From assembly GCA_034509735.1 (NCBI GenBank), contig JACGWO010000002.1, positions 23,235,636 to 23,299,635 of the forward strand: DNA of 64,000 nt. Direction: 5' to 3'. This DNA comes from Sesamum alatum. Its lineage: Eukaryota; Streptophyta; Magnoliopsida; Lamiales; Pedaliaceae. Under the pieces are notes generated by a model. The model did no database searches and was not told the origin of the DNA. It worked only from the letters and a program-made list of their open reading frames with translations. The position numbers were made by a program, and so were the translations under genes. This document shows positions 1-11,370 of this stretch, in pieces. Position 1 is the first letter of the stretch. The number at the start of each line of letters is the position of its first letter.

Positions 1-256
1 ACTCTTAATCAGTTGGTTTCATGACCACCATCCAATGCGTGGCCCAACTACACGAGTTGTTATCCATGGTCTGTGGGCTTTGTTGCGATATAAGTTAAAC
101 ACGGTTTAACAAATATGAAATGAGCGCAACAAAGTAAGCACCAGAAGTGACGAATACTCATTTTATTCATCACATAATAATATTACATTTACATCGAGTT
201 GTATAATAGGTTACAAATCGCCAAACCTATTGGCTTATGGATCACCTATTCTAACA
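1..256 (-). mobile_element. Copia LTR, 5'-terminal part (F1-like), minus strand, cut by window edge
   Basis: Read on the minus strand this begins TGTTAGAATAGGTGATCC and runs through the conserved motifs of the first part of the El-1 LTR (the ATGGTGGTCATGAAACCAAC stretch is shared). The LTR starts at 256 and continues beyond the left edge. No target duplication can be tested because the other end is missing. Confidence 0.8.
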
Positions 257-1078
257 CAATTAACTCCTTAATTGGAGGGTATAACACAATTATCTAGCAA
301 TGGTCCATGGCACTAGAGAACAGGTGAATTATTGCCTGAACCTGTGAGCTACGCGTACCATGCAGATACAGTTCCTCCGCTATTAACCTCCTGATCAAAG
401 TCTAGGGCACGGAATTAGTTATTGGTTCCCATTATCGACTTTGATGTCTATGTATCAACTCTTCAAGTTATGCTTCAAAATTTTATCAATATAGGAAAAA
501 ACCCTTTCTCCTATTTGATCAACAGCCATGGCCATGGGCTTCGAGGAACGCATAATGTTGAGAAAATAGGAGGTTCATTATCATCTCATGATAAGTAACA
601 GATTCTATCTTGGAACTCACCAACCTCGATGCATGCTTCAACTATGTCTGAAACATGACCATACAGTGATCCAGGATGAAACCTGAGACAACATTGGACA
701 TGATCAAGTCATAGCCATCCTATGCACAAGGTTACTATGGAACCTCAAGTCTAAGGACTAGTTAGTGCACTATCGTAGCCTAGGAGTTCTAGTCATACCG
801 ATCATGCCATATAGGGGTTCCATATGACAACTCCTGCGAGTCAATTCAGTGAACTTGATAACTCTTTATCAAGTACCCACTAAAGTGCGCAGACGTCATA
901 CGCCTCTTTCTATGAAACTCGACATTCATCATATGAACGCGTCATTTAGTGCAAGTCTTTAAGGAATGGTTGATGCTCTGTCTCGACCGATTCATCGACT
1001 TGGAATATTTTAGATCAAACCATAGAGGTTGATTTCATGGTCGCTATCATATGCGCGAGCCAACCCCGTTGCATAATT
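257..1078 (-). mobile_element. Decayed Copia LTR remnant (element A, 3' side)
   Basis: Minus-strand similarity to the middle and first part of the Copia LTRs is recognisable in patches: the conserved block around the CCATGG motif near 308-345 and the GACTCGCGGG/CATATGG block around 800-850. Many substitutions and indels show great age. It lies on the 3' side of the minus-strand element A. Its boundaries are approximate. Confidence 0.6.
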
Positions 1079-2230
1079 GATCTAAAATTATTCTGCCGTA
1101 AACCTGTACAAATCAAACACCGAGTCTAATTTGTCTTCCACTTGTCCCTTGACGTATGTAGGATCCTCCTAAATGCTCAAGGACTTTGTCGGGACATAGG
1201 CTTGCCAAATCATGGCACTTTGTGCGTGACTCCTAGCAAAATGCCACGTTCCTCTCGTTGGCAATCTTCAAGTCCATGTCTATACGGGCTAAGGTAATTT
1301 GGTGAAACTTCGATCAACCTCCGTCCAACGAGGCTCGATCGTTCCCTTCATCAGACCATCATACTTGGCCTTTACAGGAAACCATCCTCAATGATGCTCA
1401 AGAGCTCCCACTAAATACACGGCCTTTTCGATCCTATCAAAATAGGTTTAATTTTGCGACCATTTATGGTTCACCACCTCAAGTCTAATTCCCAAACCTC
1501 CTATGGGACCTTTAGACTTTTGAACCCCCCATGGTCTTGTGTATTCAGTAACCTACAGTTATCTTACTAGATCCCTTCCAATAGACTATTTGGCAAGCCT
1601 ACTTTGTCCAACAAAGAGCTTTCGGACTTTCTTCTTCAGAGAAGACTTATAAATTTAGTCGATTTCAATCGTCTATTTCTAGATTCATCGAACCTTCCAA
1701 TTTACTTATCCTTAATAAGAGGGAACGTCCTAGCTGTTGCGGATGCCAAATCTGTAAATTGGTCTTGATTAATCCATTTAGATCATTTGAATTTTGAGTA
1801 TTCATAAATCTTTTTATGGGATGGTGTTCTAAGAATTTACGTGTAAACACTAGCAAACATGAATCAATATTCAATAATTTTGTTGATCAAATATGTATGA
1901 AATAAAATCTTTGTCCAACAAAGAGACATACTTTTGATCATGCTAGGTTTACGCAATTCCAATAAACTATCCTAACATGATCACGATTATAGGCCTAACA
2001 AGTTTCTAGTCCTTTTCAGCAAATGGCCTTGCCATTGGGGGGTTTCTAGAACTGTTCTTGGCTTTCTAATTGTTATCACTTTCTGCAAACCACCCGTAGA
2101 ATTGTGACAAGAGACGTATCAAATACCAAACGGAATAAGGTGATCATGTCAATACTTAATATCAAATTTCACCTTCATTGAGGAAGATTTTAAGACACTC
2201 CCTCAACCAATGGCCCTATTTACGGCAATG
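1079..2230 (-). pseudogene. Decayed Copia pol remnant (element A)
   Basis: Minus-strand traces of the integrase region are present. The block near 1590-1700 matches the segment of El-1 and C that encodes the GKMTKRPFVGQS stretch after the GAG-pre-integrase domain, and a DSK..EI.D-like segment lies just beyond it. Multiple stops and indels remove any reading frame. Order (pol left, gag right) agrees with a minus-strand element. Confidence 0.6.
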
Positions 2231-2960
2231 AATGCATACGTTCTTAGGAATCTATGAACTTGAATGCTGAACCTTTTTGCTCTTTCCTTTACCACCACCT
2301 TGTGGTATAAAAGGAGCACCACTCGAAGGCTTAATAGTCATCTTAGCCTTCTTCCTCTTTTGGCGTATGGCACCCTTGCCTTTCGCTGTAGAGATTGAAG
2401 CCTCTCCTACTTGTACCGACAACACAGATTTTGCAATCATTGCCTCGTACTAGACCAACATAATTACCAACCTATGAAGATCTTTTTAAAGCTCATTCAT
2501 GTTGATAATAAATGGTTCGTAGGAGGAAGGAAGAGGCTGAAGGATCACGTCAATGTACGTCTCTATTTCAAGACCGACGTGTAGGTCTTTTGAGCTTCTC
2601 CACTAGGGATTGCATCATCACTCCATGTTCTTTGTACAGAAGTCCCTTCCGTCATCTTAGCTTCACAAATGCCTTCATTGCATTATATCCTACAAGCTGG
2701 TCCGGGATCGTATAGACATATGCAAACAAAGCATAGTTCAGCCAACATCATTATATCCTACTTGCCGGTGGTCGTCCTTCAACTTTTGGAATTCCAAGCG
2801 TTGCCTTAGTTGTCGACCCCTCCGGCAAGGGTTGAGGAACGTCCTCATCCGGCATGTCAGTTAAGGTTCTGAAAATCTAAGACCATCTTAAGATTTCACA
2901 GTCAATTTGTGTAGTTGGTTCTATTTAATAGGCCTCTTAGTAATGCATTTTTTGGATACT
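2231..2960 (-). pseudogene. Decayed Copia gag remnant (element A)
   Basis: The minus-strand frame at 2252-2440 encodes a Lys/Gly-rich stretch (GEASISTAKGKGA, then RQKRKKAKM) matching the basic linker before the zinc knuckle in the gag proteins of El-1 (GEASTSKANGK) and C (GGASTSNTKGK). Further N-terminal gag similarity continues to about 2900. Frames are broken throughout. Confidence 0.7.
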
Positions 2961-4090
2961 TAGACATTCACGATATATGAAGCAGAAGATAATAAGAAGA
3001 ATGAAATAATATTAAATTTAAGTTAAGACTCGGTTTTTAGTCCTTAACCTCTCCCACTATTTCTACGAAAACACGGCACTCTCAAACATTATTTTCGGAA
3101 AATCCTTTCCTAGTGGGCTTGGGATCCACAACGATATTTTTCATACCCCCGCTTTTACGATTCGCATGAAAAACAACTCGTAGGAGGTATTTCATACCAT
3201 TCACGTCTAATGAGATTCCCAAGATATCTTGCCTCACCCTTTTACGTGATCCCGAGGACTCCAAGCAAATCACGTTATTCAGGCGTTAAACCCGACCCAA
3301 TCAACCGAATCATAGCACTCACTGCTACCCCCACGACTCGTGAGACAGGTAATAGGAGTGTATTCACTTTGTTCACAACCAAGTGCAGCTTATTTTCAAG
3401 ACAAGAGACGTACCACGACTCATGAGACCACGCAATTGACTGAAGCCAGCTTCCTCACTTTGTCATGGATTGGAAGGCTTGGACGAACCACTTAGGTTCT
3501 ACTCCATTCATTAGGGGTCTAATATATTAGCTTGGTCCAATCAAGTTGAGAGTTTTAATGGAACGAGACCTCATCACATACTAAGTGTTTTGCATGCGTC
3601 ATAGTAGAAATATTCTAAGACTGAATGTAAACAAACATAAGGCAAATAGAATACTTAAATCATATAAAACACATCGCATGCAAAATAAAACCTAGCACGC
3701 CCCTGTAGGATGATTACAAGCCCAAACCTATGCGACCCACTGAGCCCGCAGTGGATCTATGGTCAATCTAAGGGTAGGTCATATGCTATTACAAGATTTT
3801 AATAACCCATTACATACAATGGGCCTTGTAAGTCCTCTTCATCTCCTTGGGCTCTCCATCGTGGGCCTACACCGGGCCTCTTATACATGGATCCTCCGTA
3901 GGCCACCCGATGGCCTCCTCCATGGGCATCCTACGCCTTGGACTTGTCTTCTCTTGTAGCTTTTATTTACAAAAATAAAACCTCACACCTAATCTACTCT
4001 CATTACATCATAAAATAAGAAACCCCAATCAGCAGTTGGGGGAGTACTTTAGGAGGGAGAGAGAAAGCCTTATTATTCCAAGCAACCATA

Positions 4091-4124
<34 letters not shown>

Positions 4125-4253
4125 ATGAGGCACACAGGCCCAACATAAAATAAAACCATACATGCAGTTTAGGGGCTTTGTGATCATTCTTTGTCAATCC
4201 AATTAACGCAAATAGCATAAATACACATATAATGTAAACCATGCTATTCAAAT
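2961..4253 (-). mobile_element. Copia leader (element A), first part
   Basis: This is the untranslated leader between LTR and gag, read on the minus strand. It keeps the lineage's landmarks: the TATA-like site next to CCTCCCACTATT (mutated here, about 3052-3070), both relics of the CACGAGTCGTG palindrome (about 3332 and 3408) and the CCACTGCGGGCTCAGTGGG stem-loop (about 3737-3760). A (GA)n run lies at 4091-4116. The leader is interrupted by the solo LTR at 4254-6430 and resumes at 6431. Confidence 0.7.
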
Positions 4254-6430
4254 TGTTAGAATAGGTGACCAGAAAGTCAATTAGATTGGCTGTTCTGGGA
4301 ACTATTCGTCGATCTTTATCAAAGTAATATTATACTGATGGATAAAGTAAGTATTCATCACTGGCAAAATGTGTTTGTTGTGCTTACTACTTACATTGAA
4401 TGTCGTTCCAATGCCACAATAAATGCCCACAGACTGATTAGTTAAACCCATTGAGTTGAGTTGCGCATAGGTTGGCGGCTATGAAACCAACTCCTTGAGG
4501 GTCGGTCTGAAGCATTCCAAGTCGAGGACCTCGAGATTGGGACTCGAGTACCCTATAGAGACTTGCACTAAGTATTGCATTCACTGGGTGAGTGTCGAGT
4601 TTCATCGGTGCCAAACATAGGTCGTCTATGCAATTTTAGTGGGTTAGTTGGCAAGGTAGTCGACTGACTGAACTGACTCGCGGGAATCCTCATATGAAAG
4701 CCTTGGAGGCTTGATCGGTATGACTGGAATTCCCGATTCCGATAGTATGGGATTAGTCCTCGGACTTGACGAATCATGGCAGTCGCATGCATATGAAGGT
4801 TGTATCTTGGATCTGGCGAGAGGTGACCGTGTCTTTGATATGGTCATTATAAGCCTTGTCCAGTGCAATTGGAGTATGTAGTGAGGACGGTGGATTCCAA
4901 TAGAGAATCTGTCCCCTGTCAGTATTTGACAGTTATGTCTCCTATGCGCTCTGAGATTGTTTCGACTCATTAAGTCTATGACCATAGCGATTGGTCGAGT
5001 AGGGAATGGTTCCCTAGGTCGATCAATAGAGTAAACGCGTCTCGAGTTTGTAGCATAGTTGCCTGGTCCAGGATGGGAACCGACACCCAATTCCATGCCC
5101 TAGACTAAGGCCGGGAGATGGTCGACGGAAGGATTGTACCTGTATGGAATTCGGAGCCTAAATGTTCACGCTAACATTCACCTAGTCTCTAGTGCCATGG
5201 ACCGTTGCTAGACGGCCACCCATGGTAACGGGCATTTCTGATTAATGGTTAATCAGAAATAATTAATTAAATTGGATTTAATTAATCAATTGTGTTGGAC
5301 ACAAGTCCAAGTCTAGCTGAGGGTGAACCTAAAAAGTCACACAAATCACTATGGAAGTAGTGGAATTAATTTGGAATTAATTTTGGAAGAAGTGAATTAA
5401 TTTAATTGGATTAAATTAATTCAAGAAGAATATAAATGATTGGATCATTTATTGGGAAAATTCATTGGATGGATGGCCCAAGAATTAATTAATTGGATTA
5501 ATTAATTTTGGGCTTAATACATTTAAATTGATTTGATTAATTTATTGGGTTTCGTTTAATAAATTGATTGGATCAATTAATTAGTGTTTGAGCTTATGTT
5601 TATTTAATTGGATTAAATGAACTTTTGGATTTCAATAAGGTTTAAAATTAATTGGATTAATTTAAAACCCATGGATAACTTGATTTAATTTGATTAAATC
5701 AAGATCGGTCAAAACCGGTCCATGACTTGAAATCAAAACTCAAAGGTTTGATGCACGTTTAAGAGGAGTTGAAAGTCCTCCATGTAAGCAATGATGTGGC
5801 TTGCCATGATGGCTAGGTGGTCCACATATTGTGCTAATATGGTTGGAGGTTGAGCACAAGTTGTGCATTAGTGTGTAGGTGGTTTTGGAAACTACCTACA
5901 ACTACACAACACATGTATACACTTTTCAACTCCCTAACTTTAACTCTCCTCACACAAGCCATGAATTTTCCTGCATTTTTTCTCCATTTTCGAGTTCTCT
6001 TTTGAATTGGATTCAAGATGAGAACATGAGAAATACGTATACACTAATCAATAGTGTAATACATATTTCGTTTCTTCCTTGATCTAGCTTCTACCTAGCA
6101 GTAGATCTAGATTTACTTTCCTAGTGTGGTGTGGATCATCTTTAGAGGGGTTCTAACTTGAATCCTAAGGTGAACTAAAAAGGAACGAAAAGGGATTGAA
6201 AGCTTGTTGCCGTTCTACATGTGAAATGAAAAGGTAATGTTACTATTTAAATTATTGTACCTTTTTGTTTCCTCCTCTAGCCACATGTTCATGCATATTT
6301 TTCTGTATGTTATGATGCTTTTGAATACACCGAACGCCCGGGAATTCAAAGGGAACACCCCTTTGAAATTGTTTTTAATTTCTTTTATTTTATGCTTCCG
6401 TCGCGTTCCCGAGCCGTACTGATTCTTTCA
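4254..6430 (+). mobile_element. Solo LTR, Copia subfamily F2
   Basis: It starts TGTTAGAATAGGTGACCAG and ends CTGATTCTTTCA, 2177 bp. Flanks CAAAT (4249-4253) and CAAAC (6431-6435) form a 5-bp target duplication with one mismatch. No primer site, coding sequence or second LTR adjoins it, so it is a solo LTR, the usual product of unequal homologous recombination. It sits inside the leader of minus-strand element A. The same subfamily recurs at 47826-50014. Its U3 part carries the longest series of TGG-loop inverted repeats in the window. Confidence 0.9.
5234..5670 (+). repeat. Array of TGG-loop mini-inverted repeats in F2 LTR
   Basis: Successive short hairpins share loop TGG but have different arms: ATTTCTGATTAA (12 bp, 5234-5260), ATTAATTAAAT (11 bp, 5262-5286), GAATTAATTTAAT (13 bp, 5394-5422), ATAAATGAT (9 bp, 5432-5452), AATTAATTAAT (11 bp, 5483-5507) and AATTGAT (7 bp, 5562-5578), each followed by TGG and its perfect reverse complement. 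Two further near-perfect ones lie at about 5600-5670. Loop size and sequence are constant while arms vary. Confidence 0.85.
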
Positions 6431-7565
6431 CAAACATATATGATATCCCATGCCATAAAATAAGTGCAGAAGTTACATGCGAAATATTCACACCAAACAT
6501 TGGATAATGGTGCAACCTATGCACAATGATTTTTGTTGAAAATCCTTTTTCATAATTAACATGGCAATATTAATTCTAGGAAATATAAAATCTCAACCAA
6601 AATTAAAATGCCCCAGGTTAATTAGTTCAGAAAAATTCCCAGAATAATATAGAAAAATCAGATTTTCTGAAAACGCATGAAACAACGAAAAATTGAAAAA
6701 CAGTCCAGCACGGCCGACCAGGCGCGCAGCCTGCACAGGACGCGCGCACGCCTCCGCGCACGGGCCCTCGCCCGCATGCGCACGCCTTTTTCCTGCTGCT
6801 TGCTGCGCGGCCTCCTTGTCGGCCCTCACCATTTTTCAAGGTTTAATGTTTTCTTGCCACCTAGTTTTCTTGAGCACAAAAACCATCAATTCAAGAATAT
6901 ACCCATATATTCAAGAATTCCAAAATCCAATATTTGTGCAATATTAATACATACCAAAATCTACACATTCTCATGCTATAAAATAACCATGATGCCCAAC
7001 ATCATAAAATGCAGAAGTTTATGCAAAACTTTACACTTGAATTTTGATCATTGGTGCAACCATTCGAAGAATTAAATCTTGTTAGGAAACCCTTTCCTCA
7101 TCAACAAAGCAATATTTATTTTAGGAAATTCCAAATCTCAAAAAATAAATAGCCCAGGTCAACGGGTTCAAGAAAATACAGAATATGTCATAAAAATAAT
7201 TTAGGAAAAACAGTTTTGAAAAACGAGCCAATAATCGGGAGAAAACGGAAAACGGCACCGCCAGCCCGGCCAGACGCGAGCGGGCGCTATTCGTGCGCGC
7301 TGGGCACTCGGCCAACGTGCTGGTGCTGTCGGTTCACCGTTTTTCACCATTTTTGAACTTTTTCATGCAATTTTTTGAAACCACAAGACAAATCTAACCC
7401 AAGAACATGTACACACATATTCAAGAAATCCAAGATCCAAAATTCCATGCAAAATTAAACGCCAATCAAGATCTACGTTAAACATGCTTCAAACGTAAAT
7501 TAAAACACGTTGATCATGCTTAAACACATATAGAACATAGAATTCTAGGCCTATAGACCGAACCA
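6431..7565 (-). mobile_element. Copia leader (element A), second part, with about 544-bp tandem duplication
   Basis: This continues the element A leader to its primer site. Two diverged copies of about 544 bp lie in tandem (about 6431-6974 and 6975-7518). Each has an AT-rich part, a GC-rich tract (6700-6830 and 7245-7325) and a following AT-rich part. Alanine/arginine-rich open frames over the GC tracts are low-complexity by-products, not genes. Confidence 0.65.
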
Positions 7566-7670
7566 GGCTCTGATACCACTGAAACGCGAGCGAATCGGCC
7601 TGGAAGAGAAGCGCGAATAACGGAAGCACACGAAGGATTGCATAATAAAATTGCAAAGATAAATTAAATG
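7566..7670 (-). mobile_element. Copia primer-binding site and 5' LTR stub (element A)
   Basis: On the minus strand TGGTATCAGAGCC (complement of 7566-7578) matches the initiator tRNA-Met primer site of plant Copia elements. It adjoins an LTR end reading ...CGTTTCA (starting at about 7580). LTR similarity fades by about 7670, where an unrelated AT-rich repeat arm begins, so the 5' LTR is truncated. Confidence 0.7.
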
Positions 7671-8430
7671 GAATTTAAAGGGGTAAAAGTGCAATTTACC
7701 CCCTATATTTTTAGAAATATTTAAAAAAAACCCCTGTGAAAAAAAAAACCAGCAAAAAATCCCCTTGTGATCTTCAAAATAGGGCAAAACACCCCCTCCA
7801 CGCGTTAGGTGCACCACACACGCATTTTTTAATATTTTTTTAATTTTATAATTATGAAATGGCAATATTACCCTTATTTATATACCGTCAGATCTCATCT
7901 CTTAAAATGGATGGTTTAGATCTTGTCAACATTATAAAAATATATTTTAAAATTTAATATATTTATATATATATATTTAAAACTTAAAAATTTATATATA
8001 TATATATATTTAAAAATTTAATTAAAATTATATATTATATATAATTAAATTTACATATAAATATTTATACTTTTATAATATGATATATTTATATACATGT
8101 ATTTATATATATATAGAGAGAGAGAGAGCGGGGGGATGCCGGCGGGGAGAGGAGTGGATCTGGGCGGAGGAGGAGGCGGCGGCGGAAGTGGAAGGGGAGG
8201 GAGGAGGCGGATCTGGTTGGAGGTGGAGGATGACGCGGTCAAGGAGGGAGGAGGTGGATCTGGAGGCGGAAGCAACGCGAGGGAATCGGGAGGCGGCGGC
8301 GACGGCAACGCGAGGGAAGGGGGAGGGGCAGCCAGCTTGAGAAGGGAGAGGGGGCCGCATGCGGGGGAGGAGGAGAACAACGGCGGTGGCGAGGCGGCGC
8401 TGGTGGGGTGGGGGAAGGTGGGGTGGAGAT
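7661..8430. repeat. AT-rich repeat arm with GC-rich purine-biased block
   Basis: 7661-7860 holds staggered CCCC(T/C)TGTG-type lines separated by A-rich runs, the same style as the terminal arms of the MULE-like element at 30098-31433. 7930-8130 is AT-rich with (TA)n and (GA)n runs. 8130-8430 is very GC-rich and G/A-biased on the plus strand. Glycine/glutamate- or proline-rich frames across it look like compositional artefacts. I could not find a matching right arm, so this may be half of such an element. Confidence 0.4.
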
Positions 8431-9125
8431 GGGCCGTACCGATTCTTTCGCTCCCCTTCAGTGGTGCCAGAAGCCTATGCTGCGAAGGGGCTGCCATAGA
8501 CGCCTAGGGTAGATGCCATTTGCGCCCTTACAACCACAGAAATCATCTGTTGCATGGTTTTCAGTAATCCTGAGGACAACCTCTCAAGGAAGTCTCCGAA
8601 GAGATGCTGTTGCGGGTTGGATCCGCAGGCTTAGTGGGCCAGAGGAGCCCATAGCTACGTGATTGGCAGGGGCAAGAGGCGCTCCTAGTATCATTTGCGA
8701 AGCATGGGTATCTCTTGCAGAGAAATCAACAGCTTTCTGCTTATCCATTCCACTGTTTGGTGATTCCATCGATCTCACGTTTTAGCTCTAAACTTCCCAT
8801 CGACGGTGCCACTTGACGCGAGCAAAAGCTACTCGTTTGAGCTGTGTCCAACTTGAGATATTTGGGCTTACTTTTTCACAAGTCTTAAAACGGGGACCTG
8901 CAAAAAAAACGTTAGTATTCCGACGCTCAAGTCAGTAAGAAATTATGGAAAATAGAAATTGAGTAAGATAAAGCAATGTAGAATGATAACGTAGTAGCAC
9001 AATGCTCAAAATACTAGTACTTGGAACATATAAGTGTTGCAAACGTGTGTTGCCTTTTACGACAGGGGGGGGGGGGGTAAGAGGCCTATTTATAGCCTCA
9101 GCCCCCAGCTAGTTGATGAAGTGTA
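8431..9125 (-). mobile_element. Probable Ty3/Gypsy 5' end: LTR, primer site and start of gag (left part)
   Basis: On the minus strand an LTR-like end ...GCGTCA is followed by AG and TGGCACCGTCGATGGGA (complement of 8795-8811), resembling the TGGCGCCGTCG primer-site region of plant Gypsy elements. The presumed LTR runs right from 8814 and contains a minus-strand TATAAATA (complement of 9088-9095). Left of the primer site, a 64-residue open frame (8584-8778, minus) starts near MESPNSGMDKQKA and could be a gag start. A G14 run lies at 9065-9078. El-1 interrupts it and it resumes at 19027. Family assignment is inference. Confidence 0.45.
9121..9125. repeat. Target-site duplication GTGTA of El-1 (left copy)
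   Basis: GTGTA directly precedes the 5' LTR of El-1 and recurs at 19027-19031 directly after the 3' LTR. It proves that 9126-19026 is one insertion with both ends intact. Confidence 0.95.
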
Positions 9126-11355
9126 TGTTGGAATAGGTGACCAGAAAGCCAATAGGTTTGGCAATTTGTAACCTATCCGACAACTTGATGTGAATGTAAT
9201 ATTATTATGTGATGAATAAGATGAGTGTTCGTCACCAATGGTACCTTCTTTGTTGCGCTCATCTTACATTTGTTAAAATGGTGTTTAACTTATATCGCAA
9301 CAAAGCCCACAGACCATGGATAACAACTCGTGCAGTTGGGCCACGCATTGGATGGTGGTCATGAAACCAACTGATTAAGAGTTGGGTTTGAAACGTTCCA
9401 AGTCGAGGACCTCGAGACAGGGCATCGAGAGTCCTATTGAGACTTGCGTCAAGAGTCGTGTTCATTGGATGAGTGTCGTGTTTCATCGGCGACAGGCGTG
9501 GGACGCCTACACGATCTTGATGGGTTGGTCGACTGGGGTCGAGCCGACTGGACTGACTCGCGGGGGTCATCATATGGAAGCCTTGGAGGCTTGGTCGGTA
9601 TGATTGGTTTTCCCCGGTTCCGATAGTACGGGAGTAATCCTCAGACTTGAGGGATCATGGCAGTCGCGTGCACAGGACGGCTGTATCTTGGATCTGGCGA
9701 GAGATAATCATTCTGTAAGATGATTATCATAAGCCTTGTCCAGTGCAGTCAGAATGTGTAGCGAGGACGGTGGATTCCAAGAAGAGGATCCGTCCCCTGT
9801 CAGTATGTGACAGAGGTATCTCCTATGCACTTAGAGACACGTTCATGCTGTTTGAAGCTGTGGCCACAGTGGTTGGTCGAACAGGGAATGGTTTCCTGTG
9901 TCAACACAATGAAGCATGCGTGGTCTCGAGTATTAAGCATAGATGCCTAGTCAAGGATGGGAACCGACGCCTAATTCCATACCCTAGACTAAGGCCGGGA
10001 GACGGTAGACGGAAGGATCGTACCCGTACGGAATCGGCGCCTAAATGTTCACGCCAATTCACCTAGTCTCTAGTGCCATGGACCGTTGCTAGACGGCCAC
10101 CCATGGTAACGGGCCCTTGTGGGACACGGGCCCAAGTCTAGCTGAGGGTGAACCTAAAGGGTCACACACAAATCACCGAGGAGGTTGAGAGATCGACTTG
10201 GAGTCAATCTCGAAGGATAAAATAAGTAATTGGATTACTTAAGGGAAAGTTCATTGGATGGACGGGCCGATATTGTATCGGGCTTTCATTTAATCGGTAA
10301 ATTGGATTTTTGATTAAATATGGAAAGTTGAGATGTTGAGACGTTGGATCTTTTAATTGGATTAAAAGATCAACGGGAATAATTTAAGTGGACATTAAAT
10401 TGGATTTAATATTGGGTTCGTCGTAATTGGATTACGATAAAACCCGGTTCGTTAAATTATACCCGAGAGGAGAAATAATTCCTAATTTGAAATAGGAAGA
10501 AGTTGGACTTCTTCCTTAATTAAATATGGCCGACATGCTCCCTTGGAGGAAGCAAAATCAGCCATGTTTCATGCTAGGTGGTATGTTGACTTGTCTCTTT
10601 TGGAAAGAGACAAATCAACTCCAATCAAGCTCTTCCCTTTTGGTATGATTTGATCATACCATAAATTTTGGTAGGCTTGATTGAAGAATTGATGGTGATT
10701 GATTGGAATGAATCTAGACATCCTTGGATGAACCTAGACACATTCCAATAATCACATTAATTATGTATATATATTAGAATATACAAAACCTAGCATAAGT
10801 GATTCATTATTCATCTTTTTCTAGGAAAAAGAGAAGACAAAAATCCTCTCCTCTCTCTCAAAATTTCGTGCTCCCACCCTCTCTTACACTTGTGTTCTTC
10901 ACTTGATTTTGAATCAAGAAGAAGAAAAAAGTAATTTTAAGAGAACACTAATTCATAGTGTTCTTCTCTTAAAACCGATTCCTTCCTAAACCCGTTCTTT
11001 TCTAGCAAGAAGAACGTGTGTTTCTTCCGGTGTGGTGTGGATCACCTTTGGAGAATCCATACGTTTGGATTTCGTGAGCATTCCGGAGAAGGAACAACGC
11101 TAGTAGCCGGGAGCATACGCTAAACAATCAAAGGTAACGGTTTATTACGCTTTGATTGATTTCATTTGTATATCTATGCCCTATGTGTTTAAAATATATG
11201 TTTTAATATTTACACATCCTACATCAAACGCCTGGTTGAGCACCCAAGGGTACACCCCTTGGGATTCGCGTATTTTGAATTTTATTTAAATTTACGCAAT
11301 TTCTCGCTTTCCCTCGCTTCCGCTCGCGCTCCCGGGCGGATCCGCTTGTCCTTCA
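9126..11355 (+). repeat. El-1 5' LTR (F1)
   Basis: It begins TGTTGGAATAGGTGACC and ends CGCTTGTCCTTCA, followed by AG and the primer site. A TATATATA (about 10764-10771) and then a CT-rich stretch give a plausible promoter and start region, placing about 1.6 kb in U3. U3 includes a conserved CCATGG-flanked stem-loop (10076-10106) and an array of TGG-loop inverted repeats (10224-10437). Confidence 0.95.
10224..10437 (+). repeat. Array of mini-inverted repeats with 3-base loops in F1 LTR
   Basis: Five perfect hairpins in 214 bp: arms AAGTAAT (10224-10240, loop TGG), CCGATA (10266-10280, loop TTG), GATCTTTTAAT (10347-10371, loop TGG, extended by five more pairs past a one-base bulge), ATTAAAT (10394-10410, loop TGG) and TCGTAAT (10421-10437, loop TGG). 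The block at 10288-10320 adds a nested outer pair ATTTAATC. The 3' LTR has the same array. Confidence 0.9.
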
Positions 11356-11357
11356 AG

Positions 11358-11370
11358 TGGTATCAGAGCC
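11358..11370 (+). promoter_or_regulatory. El-1 primer-binding site (initiator tRNA-Met)
   Basis: TGGTATCAGAGCC lies two bases after the 5' LTR. It is the canonical plant Copia minus-strand primer site, complementary to the 3' end of initiator tRNA-Met. Confidence 0.95.

Noticed and set aside
4644..5096. 150-residue minus-strand frame, also found at 49172-49624
   Set aside because: It lies inside F2 LTRs and runs across their conserved U3 blocks; replaced and broken in other subfamilies, so treated as a chance frame.
6593..7075. Several open frames over the GC-rich tract of the A leader (also 11532-11864 and 52541-53032)
   Set aside because: Ala/Arg/Cys-rich low-complexity translations open on both strands at once; explained by GC composition, and the region is retrotransposon leader.
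8051..8507. Gly/Glu-rich or Pro/Ser-rich proteins of up to 148 residues
   Set aside because: Purine-biased GC-rich block gives open frames on both strands; no motif, no splice context.
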